Origin: Adiantum capillus-veneris
Taxonomy: Eukaryota > Streptophyta > Polypodiopsida > Polypodiales > Pteridaceae
Length of the DNA stretch: 64,000 bases
NCBI GenBank assembly: GCA_014529385.2
Contig: CM043967.1
Coordinates: 88,461,278 to 88,525,277 of the forward strand
Direction of reading: 5' to 3'
Shown here piece after piece: positions 43,916-55,345 of the stretch (within the stretch, counting starts at the first letter, position 1; each line of letters starts with the position of its first letter). Made by a program: the position numbers and the translations under genes. A model generated the notes under the pieces. It ran no database searches. It saw only the letters and a list, made by a program, of their open reading frames with translations, and was not told the DNA's origin.

Positions 43916-45966
43916 CATAAATTTTTTCTAAATGCATTGACTGTGCATGCGTATAGGGCTACATTACAAGGCTTGCATTAGCACGAGTTCACGCCCATGC
44001 ACAGCCCATACCCTTGACGATACCCTGTCGTCCGGGAGGACTCCAACTAGGAGGGGAGGAGGCATTCCAAATGCAGACTCACATCATATATTAGAGGGAA
44101 ATGTTTGTGATTAATTTTTCAACCATTCTTGCGTTTTATTGTGTGATTTTTGGGAAAAGAATATTCCCTCGTAATTAATCAGAATTGGGGACCAAATGAT
44201 CATATATGAGCCCCTAGGGATGTGTATATACTATAAAGAGAGTCAAAACTGACCAAAAACCGTCGAAAAAAAGAAAAAAATAGGCCAAGGTTGACGATTA
44301 AGAGTGAGAATGTACATAGACGAGAGAAAAGTGAGCTACAAAGTATTTTGCTTTTCATTGGTATTTTTATAGGTTAGAATTGCTATTTTCGGGTTATTTT
44401 GGGATTTATTTGCTTTATTTTAGCCATTTTCTAGCAAAAAATAAAAAAATAATCCATAATCCAGATGGAAACACAATAGAAGAGACGCTTGATCAGAGCA
44501 AGGTAAAGAAGAAACAGAAAAAATAGGGACTACAAAGGTGACAGGGCAAAAATGCCACCGTCATGATAGGACCTCCAACAGGAGAAATCTACAAAAATTG
44601 TAGAGCTGGAGCAACTGAGGTCCAAATCAGGAAATTTGCGAGCCTAAACCGCATCTCGCAAAAAGTTATGGCCACAGGTAAAAGATGGGAAAATTTTGTG
44701 TCGGAGTCTCAATTACATATAGAGAGGCTAGGCTAGAAATCTCTCATTTGAGTCATTTTCCATTGTGAGAGAGAGAGAACTCCCTACAGTAGTTGGGACT
44801 TCCAGGAGCTCATCCATCATGCACGGTCACCAGACCCGCATCAGATATGAGAGGTATGCTCATCAACACTGACTCTAAGTGTTGTTTACTTCAGTTAGTC
44901 GCAAAACCTCGCCAGCACCACCATCACAACCTGTGCACACATACTGTAGACCGGTTGTTAGGAAGACCTAGAGGCCACCAAATGGAACCAAAATTGAAAT
45001 GCACAATGCCTATAGCTTAGGGATCAAGCAGATGACCTCGGAAAGCGTGAAGAAAGCCGCCCAAAAAACCCTAATTTCACAGGACTTGCAGAAGAGCAGC
45101 TGAACCAAAGTGATCGGAAATGAGCCAAAAATCATAGGCAACAAGCCAATAACCTTGACAAACCAACTGAATGGTTAGACCATGAAAAATTTCGTCAAAA
45201 CGGAGCCTAAAGTCCCTATTTGACAGAAACTGCACAAAGCGTCACGATACTCTAACGGGCAAACCAAGTGACCAAATGACACCAAATTTTACAGGGTACA
45301 TCCAAAAGAGGTCAACTACGAGTTGGAATGTGTCCACTCAAGAAAAAGCTCTTCCACTAGGGAAAATGCCAGCAACAGGCCAGAAAGATGTCTAAATGGT
45401 CGTTCTTGGTGATGTAAACACAAAAACAACAACCGACTGCTTTGACGGAAGTTTTGCTAGATGCTCAGATCATTCATTTGAGGTGGAAATGGGATCAGAT
45501 CATGTGCAAGACATGAGAATCCAGCTGGTGGAGTCACAAGCGGGAAATATGACCCTTGTCAAAAGATAGACAGTCTATCCCGATAGACTGGGCAGAAATT
45601 GCAAATGAACTGATTTTCAGTTTGTGACTATAGGGTAACCTTACATGCCCTGTGCACATACACCACGCAAAATTCCAAGACATTTGGACTTGTTCTCCTT
45701 CATAAACAACATTAATTTGAATCCGTAAGAGTTGAACAATGAAAGAGCTTGTCTATCTGCTAACATTTTATCTTAAATCATCTTGGGATTAAGAAGGCTC
45801 ATCTAGATGCATGATTAAGTGGTAATCATTTAGCTTGTCTATCTGCTAACATTTTATCTTAAATCATCTTGGGATTAAGAAGGCTCATCTAGATGCATGA
45901 TTAAGTGGTAATCAATTTAGAAGAGAAGTACTATGTTTGAACATTAACCGTTATTTATGAATACAG
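43916..45966 (+). other. Second non-coding leader-like region
   Basis: About 2 kb without a convincing ORF. It contains a purine-rich GGAGGGGAGGAGG near 44052, one near-palindrome AGTCTATCCCGATAGACT (45572-45589), and an 86-bp tandem duplication (45747-45918). In style it resembles the first leader (14903-16545). It ends in a splice-acceptor-like ACAG at 45963-45966, six bases from an ATG. Confidence 0.5.
45747..45918. repeat. 86-bp tandem duplication
   Basis: GCTTGTCTATCTGCTAAC starts at 45747 and again at 45833; the two copies appear essentially identical, so the duplication is recent. Confidence 0.9.
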
Positions 45967-45971
45967 GATCC

Positions 45972-47272
45972 ATGGATGCATCTCCGGGAAAAAGAAAAGG
46001 CAAGAACCTAGCAAAACGGAAGGTGCAATACCCTATGCACTTCTACCCAATTCATTAAAGCCAACGGCCACTTGGATACCTGTAGACGTGCAACAGGAAG
46101 CAGCCTTTCAAATCTATCAAGGTTCATATGTGGATGACAAAGGAAATTTAGTGGATACAGTGATGATACCCAAGGAGGCAGAAAATTAGCTGAAAAGATC
46201 ACCGCAAAGGTCATGGCTGAAAAAAGTTGGCTTGTGGGACTTTGTCTCACTACCACCAGTGGGGATAGATTTCAAGAGGGTACAACACCTAATTGAGACT
46301 ATCCAAGAGGATGGAACTTGCAGGGTGGCAGGCATAGATAATGAAGTGATGTAGATTCAGATCACCAAGGAAATCATCAAAGAGGCATTGAGATTGTTTG
46401 ATTAGGGAGCCAATATGAGAGAAAGAAGGAAGAACCTCACAGTCTACCTGCAATGGTCCAAACTACCTTCTTTCAAACTCATAGCAAACCCAGAAGTAAG
46501 AGAACTAACACATATATACAGTCAGTGTTTGTTGAGCTACAGCAAGAGACCGCCTAGATACACTACACCACACGGGAGCATCTCAACAACAATGACATGG
46601 GCTATGGGAATGATACATGAGTTCTATATAGATCACGCATCATATCTGTTTGAAGAAGTGACAAAGCCACGGCAGGACAAGCCAAATTACATTACAGGAG
46701 GAAAAGTCCTCACTAGAATAATATACCAGGCCATAGGCGCGGCAGATCAGCTGCAACCTGCTCCTCATCAGAACGATTGGCTGGTGTTAAGAGAGAATAT
46801 CGAAGACAGATCACAAAGGAGAGTACCGGCCTCTACTAACACCATTGGAGGATGCAGGTTGGAAAGAGTAACCAAAAGTTCACAAGAAAAGATGGAAGAA
46901 GAAAGAAAAACTGAAGAAGAAGATTTGCGACTAAAGAAGCGGAAAGCGGAAATGGAGAACAATACCAAATTGCAGAAGGTAGCAAAAATGGAAAGAATGC
47001 TAAAAGGCTTTGTTCTCGAGAGATCTCTACGAGGCGATGTAGGTGCCACTTGGAAACCTTCTAGTAGCACTTACACATTGAGAACAAAGAATAAACACAA
47101 CCCAGCTTTGGAGTTCGGCTGGTTTGAGAGGTACAGCCAAGAAAGAAATGCTATGGATGAACCAGAACTGCGAACCAGAACTGCTACTAAAAGAGGAGGA
47201 TCTCCAAACCTTGAGAGATCAGTTAAGGCCAACTTCACGAGATCAGGCAACAAATTGAAGTTAAGGATTTGA
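45972..47272 (+). pseudogene. 3' ORF A of the large gypsy element
   Basis: ATG 45972 starts a short frame. From about 46055 another frame runs to 47272 and includes Y-Q-G-S-Y-V-D-D-K-G-N-L (module-like), G-L-W-D-F-V-S-L-P and, after ATG 46415, a 285-residue open stretch with a charged helical tail. Three TAG stops are in that frame (46187, 46352, 46403). The layout resembles the extra ORF of Athila/Tat elements, but I cannot assign a domain. No signal peptide or membrane segment is visible, so it is not evidently envelope-like. Confidence 0.5.
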
Positions 47273-47330
47273 GAGAAGTAAAACAGATATACAAGCAAGG
47301 GAAATAGAATGAGCAAAGAAACAAAAATCA

Positions 47331-48176
47331 TTGCTACCGACAACACCGGTGGTCCAACCACAAGAAGAAGTGGCTGCATTGAAGAGAGAGTTGGAGTTGG
47401 AAAGAAAACAGCGCTTAATGATAGCCGAAAGTGCGCTTAGAGCAGAGGATCAATTAGAAAGGCAAATTTCAGACTTACAAAGTGAACAACAACAAGGACC
47501 AACTTATGACAGTGAAATAGAAAGCATTGTTTCCAAGTCCCTCAGGGAGAAAAATGAAAATTTGAACATCAGGGTAAAGGAGTTAGAGGAGTCTGTAGCT
47601 CAAAAAGAGATGGAATTTCAAACTCTCCAAATCAATAATAGAACAATGGCTACGCAAACTGAAAGTTTTCAAACTGCAAGGAAACACCAAGGACAAGTAC
47701 GAGTGCACCTGGAGCAAGCAACCATGGATTTGGCTGGAGTGGCAGAAATATATGGGGGCGAAGATGACTATGAGGAAGAATCAGATGATCATGAGACCCC
47801 AGATAGGCAGAGTGATCAAACTGGCTCCAAAGATGACTATGAGGAAGAATCAGATGATCACGAGACCCCAGATACGCAGAGTGATCAAACTGGCTCCAAA
47901 GACCAAGAAATAGACGAAGATTCAGTCACAGAATTTGAAGAGCAGAAGCTGGCCAAACAAATGGAAAAGCAATCAGAGATGATGTGGTACAAGGCCATGC
48001 AACTAGAGAAGGAGATGCTACAAGGGCTCTCCAGATCAGGAAAGACAGCAGCAGAGCTACGGGAAGAATGGAATGCCCCTATGTTACCCTATGCTCTGCT
48101 GAAATACGAAACTCTGACACATCAACGGCAGCTCGCAAAGGAAGAACAAGTGCCAGTGTTTGAAGGAGAATTATAG
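47331..48176 (+). CDS. 3' ORF B: coiled-coil protein with acidic repeat
   Basis: Open frame of 281 codons (begins at TTG, no obvious ATG; probably continues ORF A after a frame change). It is strongly heptad-like (E-L-E-L-E-R-K-Q-R-L, later V-K-E-L-E-E-S-V-A-Q-K). A 69-bp tandem duplication gives two 23-residue acidic repeats (D-D-Y-E-E-E-S-D-D-H-E-T-P-D) at about 47763-47900. Probably a structural, assembly-type protein of the retroelement; function unknown. Confidence 0.5.
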   Translation: MLPTTPVVQPQEEVAALKRELELERKQRLMIAESALRAEDQLERQISDLQSEQQQGPTYDSEIESIVSKSLREKNENLNIRVKELEESVAQKEMEFQTLQINNRTMATQTESFQTARKHQGQVRVHLEQATMDLAGVAEIYGGEDDYEEESDDHETPDRQSDQTGSKDDYEEESDDHETPDTQSDQTGSKDQEIDEDSVTEFEEQKLAKQMEKQSEMMWYKAMQLEKEMLQGLSRSGKTAAELREEWNAPMLPYALLKYETLTHQRQLAKEEQVPVFEGEL

Positions 48177-48800
48177 GATTGGGAACAACAAAACAGGATA
48201 GTAGACAGCCAGCCAAAGTGGAGGCGTCAATGGCTTTTGGATCACCCAATAACCTGACCCACTTAGTCAACGCACCGCCTGAGCTGAGGAATGATAGGAC
48301 TTTTTGCCCAATGCCCCGAACTTACACTTATAGCCAACATAAAGCACTAAAAATCAGAAATCCTACATGGCTAAGTTATCTAGTATTGCCAGGGCCTACA
48401 GAGGGAGAGAGAATATCCGGTTCTTACATGGTGAAAACCCTTTAGGGTACCATCGCAAAATTCGGAGGCTCTCCCGACCTATCGTGCAAGATGCTATGTA
48501 AAATAGCTCAAAATTTTCTGTGTTCTCAGAAAGCTGGACTTCAGAGCACATGAATACAAAAAGAAGTATCTGAGAGCTATCATATGATCTAAGTGGGCCA
48601 CCTACAGATCCAGTGTTGTATGCCTACTTCAGACGGCTAATGTTTTTGCCAAGCTACCATCTCCGAACATTCGAAGAAGCATTTTACACAGGCTTCTTCA
48701 TGTACAAATCCAAAATTTTTGCCCCATTAATGGCAAGCGAGTCTATGCGATATGATGCGTTTCTACATCAAATCAACCAAGAAGGAAGACATCAACACTG
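48177..48800 (+). pseudogene. 3' ORF B continuation, broken
   Basis: After TAG 48174-48176 the same frame reads D-W-E-Q-Q-N and W-L-L-D-H-P. A shifted frame then gives L-R-N-D-R-T-F-C-P-M-P-R-T-Y-T-Y and, at 48613-48801, a Phe/Tyr-rich stretch L-M-F-L-P-S-Y-H-L. Decayed end of the 3' ORF, directly before the polypurine tract. Confidence 0.4.
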
Positions 48801-48836
48801 AAGACAAAAACGATCATGTCGTGGTAGACATGAATT

Positions 48837-48849
48837 AGGAAGGGGGGAG
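48837..48849 (+). promoter_or_regulatory. Polypurine tract of the large gypsy element
   Basis: AGGAAGGGGGGAG sits immediately before the LTR2 start TGTTGGAGCC at 48850. LTR1 has no such tract in front, which marks LTR1 as the 5' LTR and LTR2 as a 3' LTR. Confidence 0.8.
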
Positions 48850-49125
48850 TGTTGGAGCCCAACTTGTCCAACTGTTGTAATGAGCCCACATTGTAAAGCC
48901 TATCAAATTCCCATTTTTATGTCAAAGACGTCTTATCATTTTGATCCACTTGTCTGGGTTATGTAAAGATTAATAAGTCAGTCAGGACCCAGATTTGTTC
49001 CCACTTTGTAATTATGATGAAGAGAACCCCATGTACATTTTTGAGCTAAGGTGACTAAAGTATAAAAGTCACCTTAGAACCATTTTTTGAATAACATTTG
49101 AATATTAATCCTGTGTCGTACGAGT

Positions 49126-49194
<69 letters not shown>

Positions 49195-49822
49195 TTATCC
49201 TCTTCGCTACGCGCTTCTCCCTCACCGGATTCACGATGTGACCACACCATCGCGGTAGCCTCTCCAAGAGCTACGCGCCCATGCTACGCATTCACATTTT
49301 TGAGCTGTTCGCGATCGATCCTTCCTCGAGCTTGTTTTGCTTGTAAGTAGCACAAACAGTTTCTGTTTTCAACAATCAAGTGCTTTATGGAATGAGAAAG
49401 AGATTAGCTACACATTGATACTCATAAACTTAGGTTTCTCTCACTTTTGGATTATGAACTGTGAGTCTATCGCGATTGTAATCGAGATAACTAGGGTTCA
49501 AATATGGTGAGATTAGACTTCTAGGTAAGTATGTCCTATTGAGAAGATGGTGCTTAGTAAGTTTGATGCGATTCCGAGTTCATTTGAGGTGTAAATGGTG
49601 TTGTGAGCGTTTAGGGATAGAGTGGGTTGCATTCTACAAGGGTTAGTGATTGATGCATCATAGAAGTGCGTATGTGTAGATTGGTCTCAGCCTGGTCTCA
49701 GCCTGACAAGCTAACGAGATTGCCTCCATGTACCTTTGGGTTAGTCCTGTCATCCGATGATAAGTATGTTGTCGGTGTCATGCTTGTGAGCATGAACAGG
49801 GGATTAGTTTTGTCCTAAAACA
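48850..49822 (+). repeat. LTR2 of the large gypsy element
   Basis: 973 bp, matching LTR1 end to end, with (GA)n at 49128-49192. It is followed by a primer site (49823-49841) and about 50 bp of leader identical in type to 14903-14955. So it also served as a 5' LTR for a now deleted copy. Confidence 0.85.
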
Positions 49823-49893
49823 TTGGCGCCGCTACCGGGGACACAAGACCTTAAGTAGGGAGATCTATGTCACTCATGTGATGTTTAGCTTAC

Positions 49894-49934
49894 ATTTGAA
49901 AAACATTTGAATATTAATCCTGTGTCGTACGAGT

Positions 49935-49981
<47 letters not shown>

Positions 49982-50598
49982 TTATCCTCTTCGCTACGCG
50001 CTTCTCCCTCACCGGATTCACGACGTGACCACACCATCGCGGTAGCCTCTCCGAGAGCTACGCGCCCACGCCACACATTCACATTTTCAAGCTGTTCGCG
50101 ATCGATCCTTCCTCGAGCTTGTTTTGCTTGTAAGTAGCACAAACAGTGTCTGTTTTCAACAATCAAGTGCTTTATGGAATGAGAAAGAGATTAGCTACAC
50201 ATAGATACTCATAAACTTAGGTTTCGCCCACTTTTCGATTATGACCTATGAGTCTATCCCGACTGTAATTGAGATAACTAGAGTTCAAATCTGGTGAGAT
50301 TAGACTTATAGGTAAGTATATCCTATTGAGAGGATGGTGCCTAGTAATTTTGATGCGATTCTGAGTTCATTTGAGGTGTAAATGGTGTTGTGAGCGTTTA
50401 GGGATAGAGTGGGTTGCATTCTACAAGGGTTAGTGATTGATGCATCATAGAAGTGCGTATGTGTAGATTGGTCTCAGCCTGACAAGCTAACGAGGTTGCC
50501 TCCGTGTACCTACGGGTTAGTCGTGTCATCGTATGATAAGTATGTTGTCTATGTCGTGCTTGTGATAATGAACAGGGGAGTAGTTTTTCCCTAAAACA
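49894..50598 (+). repeat. LTR3, truncated at its 5' end
   Basis: Matches the 3' 700 bp of LTR1/LTR2, starting just upstream of the GA tract (49937-49979), and ends CTAAAACA. It is followed by the AAGAT duplication at 50599-50603 and no primer site, so it is the outer right end of the insertion. Confidence 0.8.
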
Positions 50599-50740
50599 AA
50601 GATATACAAAGATTTGGCTACTTGTCAACCACAAGCCAACTACAACTACACCAGACCTGATTGAAGATTTGAAGAACTCAATAAGACCTAGAACGAAGAA
50701 AAGTCAACAATGGAGATACAAACGCATCAAGAGATTTGGA
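50599..50740 (+). pseudogene. Element 0, middle fragment
   Basis: Begins with the right AAGAT copy. In the frame that continues the 13840-13900 reading it stays open for about 45 codons (I-W-L-L-V-N-H; basic R-R/K-rich end) up to the copia insertion, whose TTGGA duplication is 50736-50740. Confidence 0.5.
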
Positions 50741-50967
50741 TGTTGGAAATAGGGTTGCATATAAATGCACACAGCTTGGAGAAGATGAAGGAAGCTCAAG
50801 GCACACAATAGAGAGTGTGTTACTTAGTGTGAACTGGAAAGATAGATAGCCCTAGAGTGATGGGCGTATATACAATGATCGGAGGAAAAAACCTCCTAGA
50901 TAGGGAAAAAGTGCCCCGGTGGTCCTAATGTGTTCACACACATCACTACCACATGTATATGGTAACA
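50741..50967 (-). repeat. 3' LTR of the copia element
   Basis: 227 bp, very similar to 58098-58317 with small indels. Flanked outside by TTGGA. The polypurine tract GGAGGGGGGATT (minus strand) adjoins at 50968-50979. Confidence 0.85.
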
Positions 50968-51042
50968 AATCCCCCCTCCAGTGATGCGGTGAACGAGAGC
51001 TGGCACATGAGTAAAGGGAAGTGCCATGCCCTGAGGACATGA

Positions 51043-52560
51043 TCAATCCACAAAGGGGAGTAAGCCCAAAGCTTTGTGGAAAGCTTCAAGCTTTTCACGA
51101 GACAAAGCCTTTGTGAAAAGATCTGCAAGGTTGTCCTGTGTTGGCACATAAGCCAAGCTGATCTCTCCTGCTGAGAGCCTCTCTCTGACATAGTGGTAAT
51201 GAAACTCAATGTGCTTTGTGCGAGCATGAAAAACTGGGTTCCTCGCAACTGCCAATGCGCTCTGACTATTAGTGTAGATAGTGTTGGCAATGTCCACTAC
51301 AACACCCAAACCAGCCATAAGGTGTCTGAGCCATACACACTCAACTGTAGCTGTGAAGACTACCCTGTACTCAGCCTCACAACTCGAAGTGGCCACAGTA
51401 GGTTGCTTCTTGCTCAACCATGATATACATGAATTGCCAAGCATGAAACAAAAACCACTTGTGGACACTCGTGTGTCAAAACAATCAGCCCAGTCTGAGT
51501 CCAAAAAAGCATGTAAGTCTGGTGGCAATGATCCCCCCTTAGGATAAAACAAGCCAAGATGTAAAGTGCCACTAAGGTAGTGGAAAAGCCTCTTGAAAGC
51601 CTGCCAATTCTTAGACCCTGGGCTATGCATAAATTTGCTGACCTGTGAGAGTGCAAACTAAATATCCGGCCTCATGTTGCATACATAAATGAGGCAGCCA
51701 ACAGCAATTTGGTAAAGAGTGACATCAGTAGGATTGCCAGCATCATGTAGACTCAACTTCAAACCTGTTTCCATGGGAGTGGCCATAGGTTTGCAATCCT
51801 CAAGTCCAAACTTACATAGCAATGTCTCTATGTAGCTTTTCTGACACAAGGCAATACCACCATCACACTGCTTAAATTGTATACCCAAGTAATGATGCAA
51901 CAACCCCAAATCTTTCATATTGAAAGTAGAATTCAAATCAGCCTTAAATTCAGCAATATGTCTCTCATTTGGTCTAGTGATCAACAAATCATCGACATAA
52001 AGAACCACAATGAGAAGTACATCACCCTCACACTTTACATACAATGTCCTTTCTGTTGGACTATTACGAAAGCCTCATTTGACCAAATGAGTGTCAACTT
52101 TCTCATACCAAGCACAAGGAGATTGCTTCAAGATATACAAAGCCTTCTTACATCTGCACACTTTTTCCTCGTTCTTTTATGACAAAACTATGAGGCTGCG
52201 TTACATAAACTTCTTCAAATATGTCACCATTCAAGAAAGTAGTAACAATGTCTGATTGATGTACATCCCAACCAAAATGAGGTGCCAATGCACATAGAAA
52301 ACACACAGTAGTCATACAACAAGTGGGAGCAGAAGTCTCTTCATAATCTATGCCTTTTTGCTATGCATAACCCTTTGCAACAAGTCGAGCCTTATGGCGA
52401 TCGATGTCACCATCCGGCTTGGGTTTCAACTTGTAAACCCACTTCGTACCAATGGCCTTTTTGCCAAGAGGCAAATCACATAAATTCCATGTGTCATTTT
52501 CTATAAGTGCATCATATTCTGATTGTATGGAAGCCATCCAATTTTATGAATTCTGTGCTT
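51043..52560 (-). pseudogene. Copia reverse transcriptase and RNase H
   Basis: Minus strand. RT begins near 52560 (W-M-A-S-I-Q-S-E-Y, K-A-R-L-V-A-K-G-Y-A) and includes the Y-V-D-D active site near 51985. RNase H (51630-51043) has the D-S-D-W-A, C-E-A-E-Y and Q-D-N-L-A-D blocks, ending near the LTR. In-frame stops include a TAG after K-G-Y-A (CAG-type change, near 52364) and a TAG at 51660-51658. The N-terminal RT part near 52050-52200 is also disturbed. Confidence 0.85.
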
Positions 52561-53640
52561 CATCAAAAGACAACGGCTCCTCAACATCGTGCAAGTTAGA
52601 CACAACCAAGGCATAACAATCTGATGCATAAGATGCATGCCAAGAGCGTGAACGAGTACGACTAGACAATGGTGCATCCAATTTACTATCATGCAAAGTG
52701 TGCACCAGCCATTTTGGCATACCTCTAGCCTTCTCATTTTCAGCCCTTTCCTCATCATGTAAATCATGTACATGTGCATCAATAATAGGCTCATTATTTG
52801 CCTCATTGGAATCATGTACATCTGCATCATTTGCCTCATTGGAACTTACATTCGTATTTCCACCATTGAAAAGAGGCAACAAAGTGTCATAAATGTCGTG
52901 TGAGCTTACATTATCATCTCTAGTACATGACAACAAGGGCTGAACAGAATCTTCCACAAACACTACATCCCGTGACACCAGAATCCGTTTTGTTTGCGGA
53001 TGATACAACATGTAACCTTTGCTTTCATCACTATAACCAACAAAAATATATTTGACAGCCTTATCATCCAATTTTTTGCGTTGTGTTTGTGGAACCAAAG
53101 CAGATGCCGAATAGCCAAAAACACGCATGTGCTCAATAGAAGGATTTCTATCATTCCACGCTTCATATGGAGTAACAGACTACAAAGATTTTGTAGGACA
53201 CTTGTTTCGTACATAAGTGACACACATGATGGCCTCAAGGCAAAAAGAATGCGGCAAAGCTTGACTCTTGACCATACATCCTGCCATTTTCGTAAAAGTG
53301 ACCTGTTTTTCCTCTCAGGAACACCATTTTGATGAGGTGTATAAGGCATTGTACGTTGATGTTTTATCCCACCACTAGCCAGAAATGCATTGAATTCATG
53401 ATACATATACTCCCCCCCCTCGATCGGAACGGAGGGTGCCCATAGTACATTTCAAGACATTTTCAGCCATAGCCAAAAATTGTTTAAAGCACATAAAAAC
53501 TTTGTACTTTGCTTTAAGCAGAAATACGGGCCATGCATGCCTGGAGTAATCATCATTGAAAGTCAGGAAGTAAAGGTAATTGCCCAAGGACGGAGTTTGC
53601 ATGGGCCCACAAACATCACTATGCACAAACTACAACCTGC
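52544..53640 (-). pseudogene. Copia integrase
   Basis: Minus strand. Core: H-S-D-V-C-G-P-M (first D), L-R-S-D-R-G-G (second D) and H-Q-N-G-V-P-E-R-K-N (E), then the C-terminal G-Y-S-D-E-S-K-G-Y and acidic region. An 8-G run after the second Asp (C8 on the plus strand near 53411-53420) shifts the frame; one G fewer would restore the alignment. Further frame changes follow near 53130-53280. Confidence 0.85.
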
Positions 53641-54359
53641 ATGTGGCCTGAACTGAACCATGCTTTGGAAACTTAGAATGCTGCATCTTACCCAAAATAT
53701 AGCCTTCACAAACATGTTTGATAGGTGCTTCAAGAGGCAACAAAGAAGCAACCATATCAGATTTCTGCAAACGCAACAAACTGGCAGAATTCAGATGACC
53801 AAAACGTGCATGCCAAAGTTTTGCATCTGAAAGAGCCCTTGAATCTGCAACAACATTTGCAAGATTTTGTCCACACTTGTCATACAAAGTGAGCTTATAC
53901 AGCCCACGGAAAAAAAGGCCAAATGCAACAATTTCATCACCAAAATTGAGATCATGAACTGTACATAAGGTAATTGCCAAGGACGGAGTTTGCATGGGCC
54001 CACAAACATCACTTTGCACAAGTTGCAACCTGCATGTGGCCCGAACTGAACCATCCTTTTGAAACTTTGAACACTGCATCTTACCCAAAATACATCCTTC
54101 ACAAACATGTTTGACAGGTGCTTCAAGAGGCGGCGAAGAAGCAACCATAACAGATTTTTGCAAATGCAGCAAACTGGAAAATTCAGATGACCAAAACGTG
54201 CATGCCAAAGTTTTGCATCTGAAACAACCCTTGAATCTGCAACAACATTTGCAAAATTTTGTCCACACTTGCAATACAAAGTGAGCTTATACAACCCACA
54301 ACACAAAAGGCCAGATGCAACAATTTCATCACCAAACTGAGATCATGAACTGTACATCT
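53574..54359 (-). repeat. 393-bp tandem duplication in copia pol
   Basis: The word GGACGGAGTTTGCATGGGCC occurs at 53588 and 53981, 393 bp apart, and similarity extends over the whole interval. The length is 131 codons, so the duplication keeps frame. It covers the GAG_pre-integrase zinc region (K-L-W-H-A-R-F-G-H-L and V-C-E-G-C/Y-I-L-G-K), now present twice. The copies differ at several sites, so the event is not very recent. Confidence 0.85.
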
Positions 54360-54640
54360 GTCATCCACAAATTTGACTACAAGTCCAAGTCTAGAAAGTG
54401 CGGATACAGACAAGATATTCTTCTCCATCCCAGGTACATAAAGTGCATCAACAAGTGTGAAGGAATTGCCATTTGCAGCAGTAAGCACAATCTTTCTAAT
54501 TCCTTGCACAAGATAAGAGGCATTGTTAGCAGAGGTGACTGAACTCCCATGAGGGACAAACTCGAGAGAGGTGAACAATTCACGATGTGAGGTAATGTGC
54601 TTTGTAGCACCACTGTCGAAATACCACACATGTGAATCTG
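54183..54640 (-). pseudogene. Copia aspartic protease
   Basis: Minus strand W-Y-F-D-S-G-A-T-K-H-I-T, the typical copia protease signature, followed by A-L-Y-V-P-G-M-E-K-N-I-L-S-V. The active site is intact. The frame runs into the duplicated pre-integrase region. Confidence 0.85.
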
Positions 54641-54659
54641 CAGCAAAACTGACAAGGAT

Positions 54660-55345
54660 GCATCATGGACAGCGGGATTGTAAGTGCACTCTGCGCTAAA
54701 AGCCCATTCTGCATCGACATCAGCATCACAGTCTCCTTTCACAGAAGACTCAACAATGGCTACATTTGTAGTGGAACCAACATTTGCAATGGAACCACCC
54801 TCTTTCTTCTTAGCCTCTTTGGCCTTCAACTTAGGACGCTGCTTGATCAAGTGATCATTAGCTTTACAATAATGGCAACGCATATTCTTTTTCCCTTATC
54901 CCCAGAATTTCTAGATGAAGTGCTACCAGCAGAAGCATTGGGAACATAAGTTACTCGAAGGAGAATTATAAGAAGTGGCTACACTGTTGTTACCACCCTT
55001 TCTTTGAGAAGCAATAAAAGCCTGTTCAATTGCATGCTGTCTAGTCCTGCTTTTTCTGGAAAGTGACTCTTGCAACCAAAATGTGCATAATGGATCAAAC
55101 TTGAAAACTTCTAGATTTCCTTGGGTCATAAGTCTCCAAGTACTAGCAAAAGTCTCGTAACAATCTGGTTAGGCATCAAGAAAAGTCTGCACAAGGGAAT
55201 TGTCTGAAATGACTTCACCTGTAGAAATAAGGTGCTCATTGATATCCTTGAAACTAGCAAGGAAAGTGTCCATATCATGATCCTCATGCATAATCTTTGA
55301 CTCTAGCTCTTTACGCTGTCGTGCTGTGACACGTACATAGTGGGA
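54660..55345 (-). pseudogene. Copia gag, C-terminal part
   Basis: Minus strand: H-D-M-D-T-F-L-A-S-F-K-D-I-N-E-H-L (UBN2/Retrotran_gag type), a basic region, then a knuckle C-H-Y-C-K-A-N-D-H-L-I-K-Q-R in which the final Cys is Arg. Several frame changes. The N-terminal part lies beyond the inserted fragment, at 57272-57736. Confidence 0.65.

Noticed and set aside
45972-48800. Retroviral envelope gene in the 3' ORF
   Set aside because: No signal peptide, transmembrane segment or glycosylation-rich ectodomain is visible; the product is coiled-coil and acidic.
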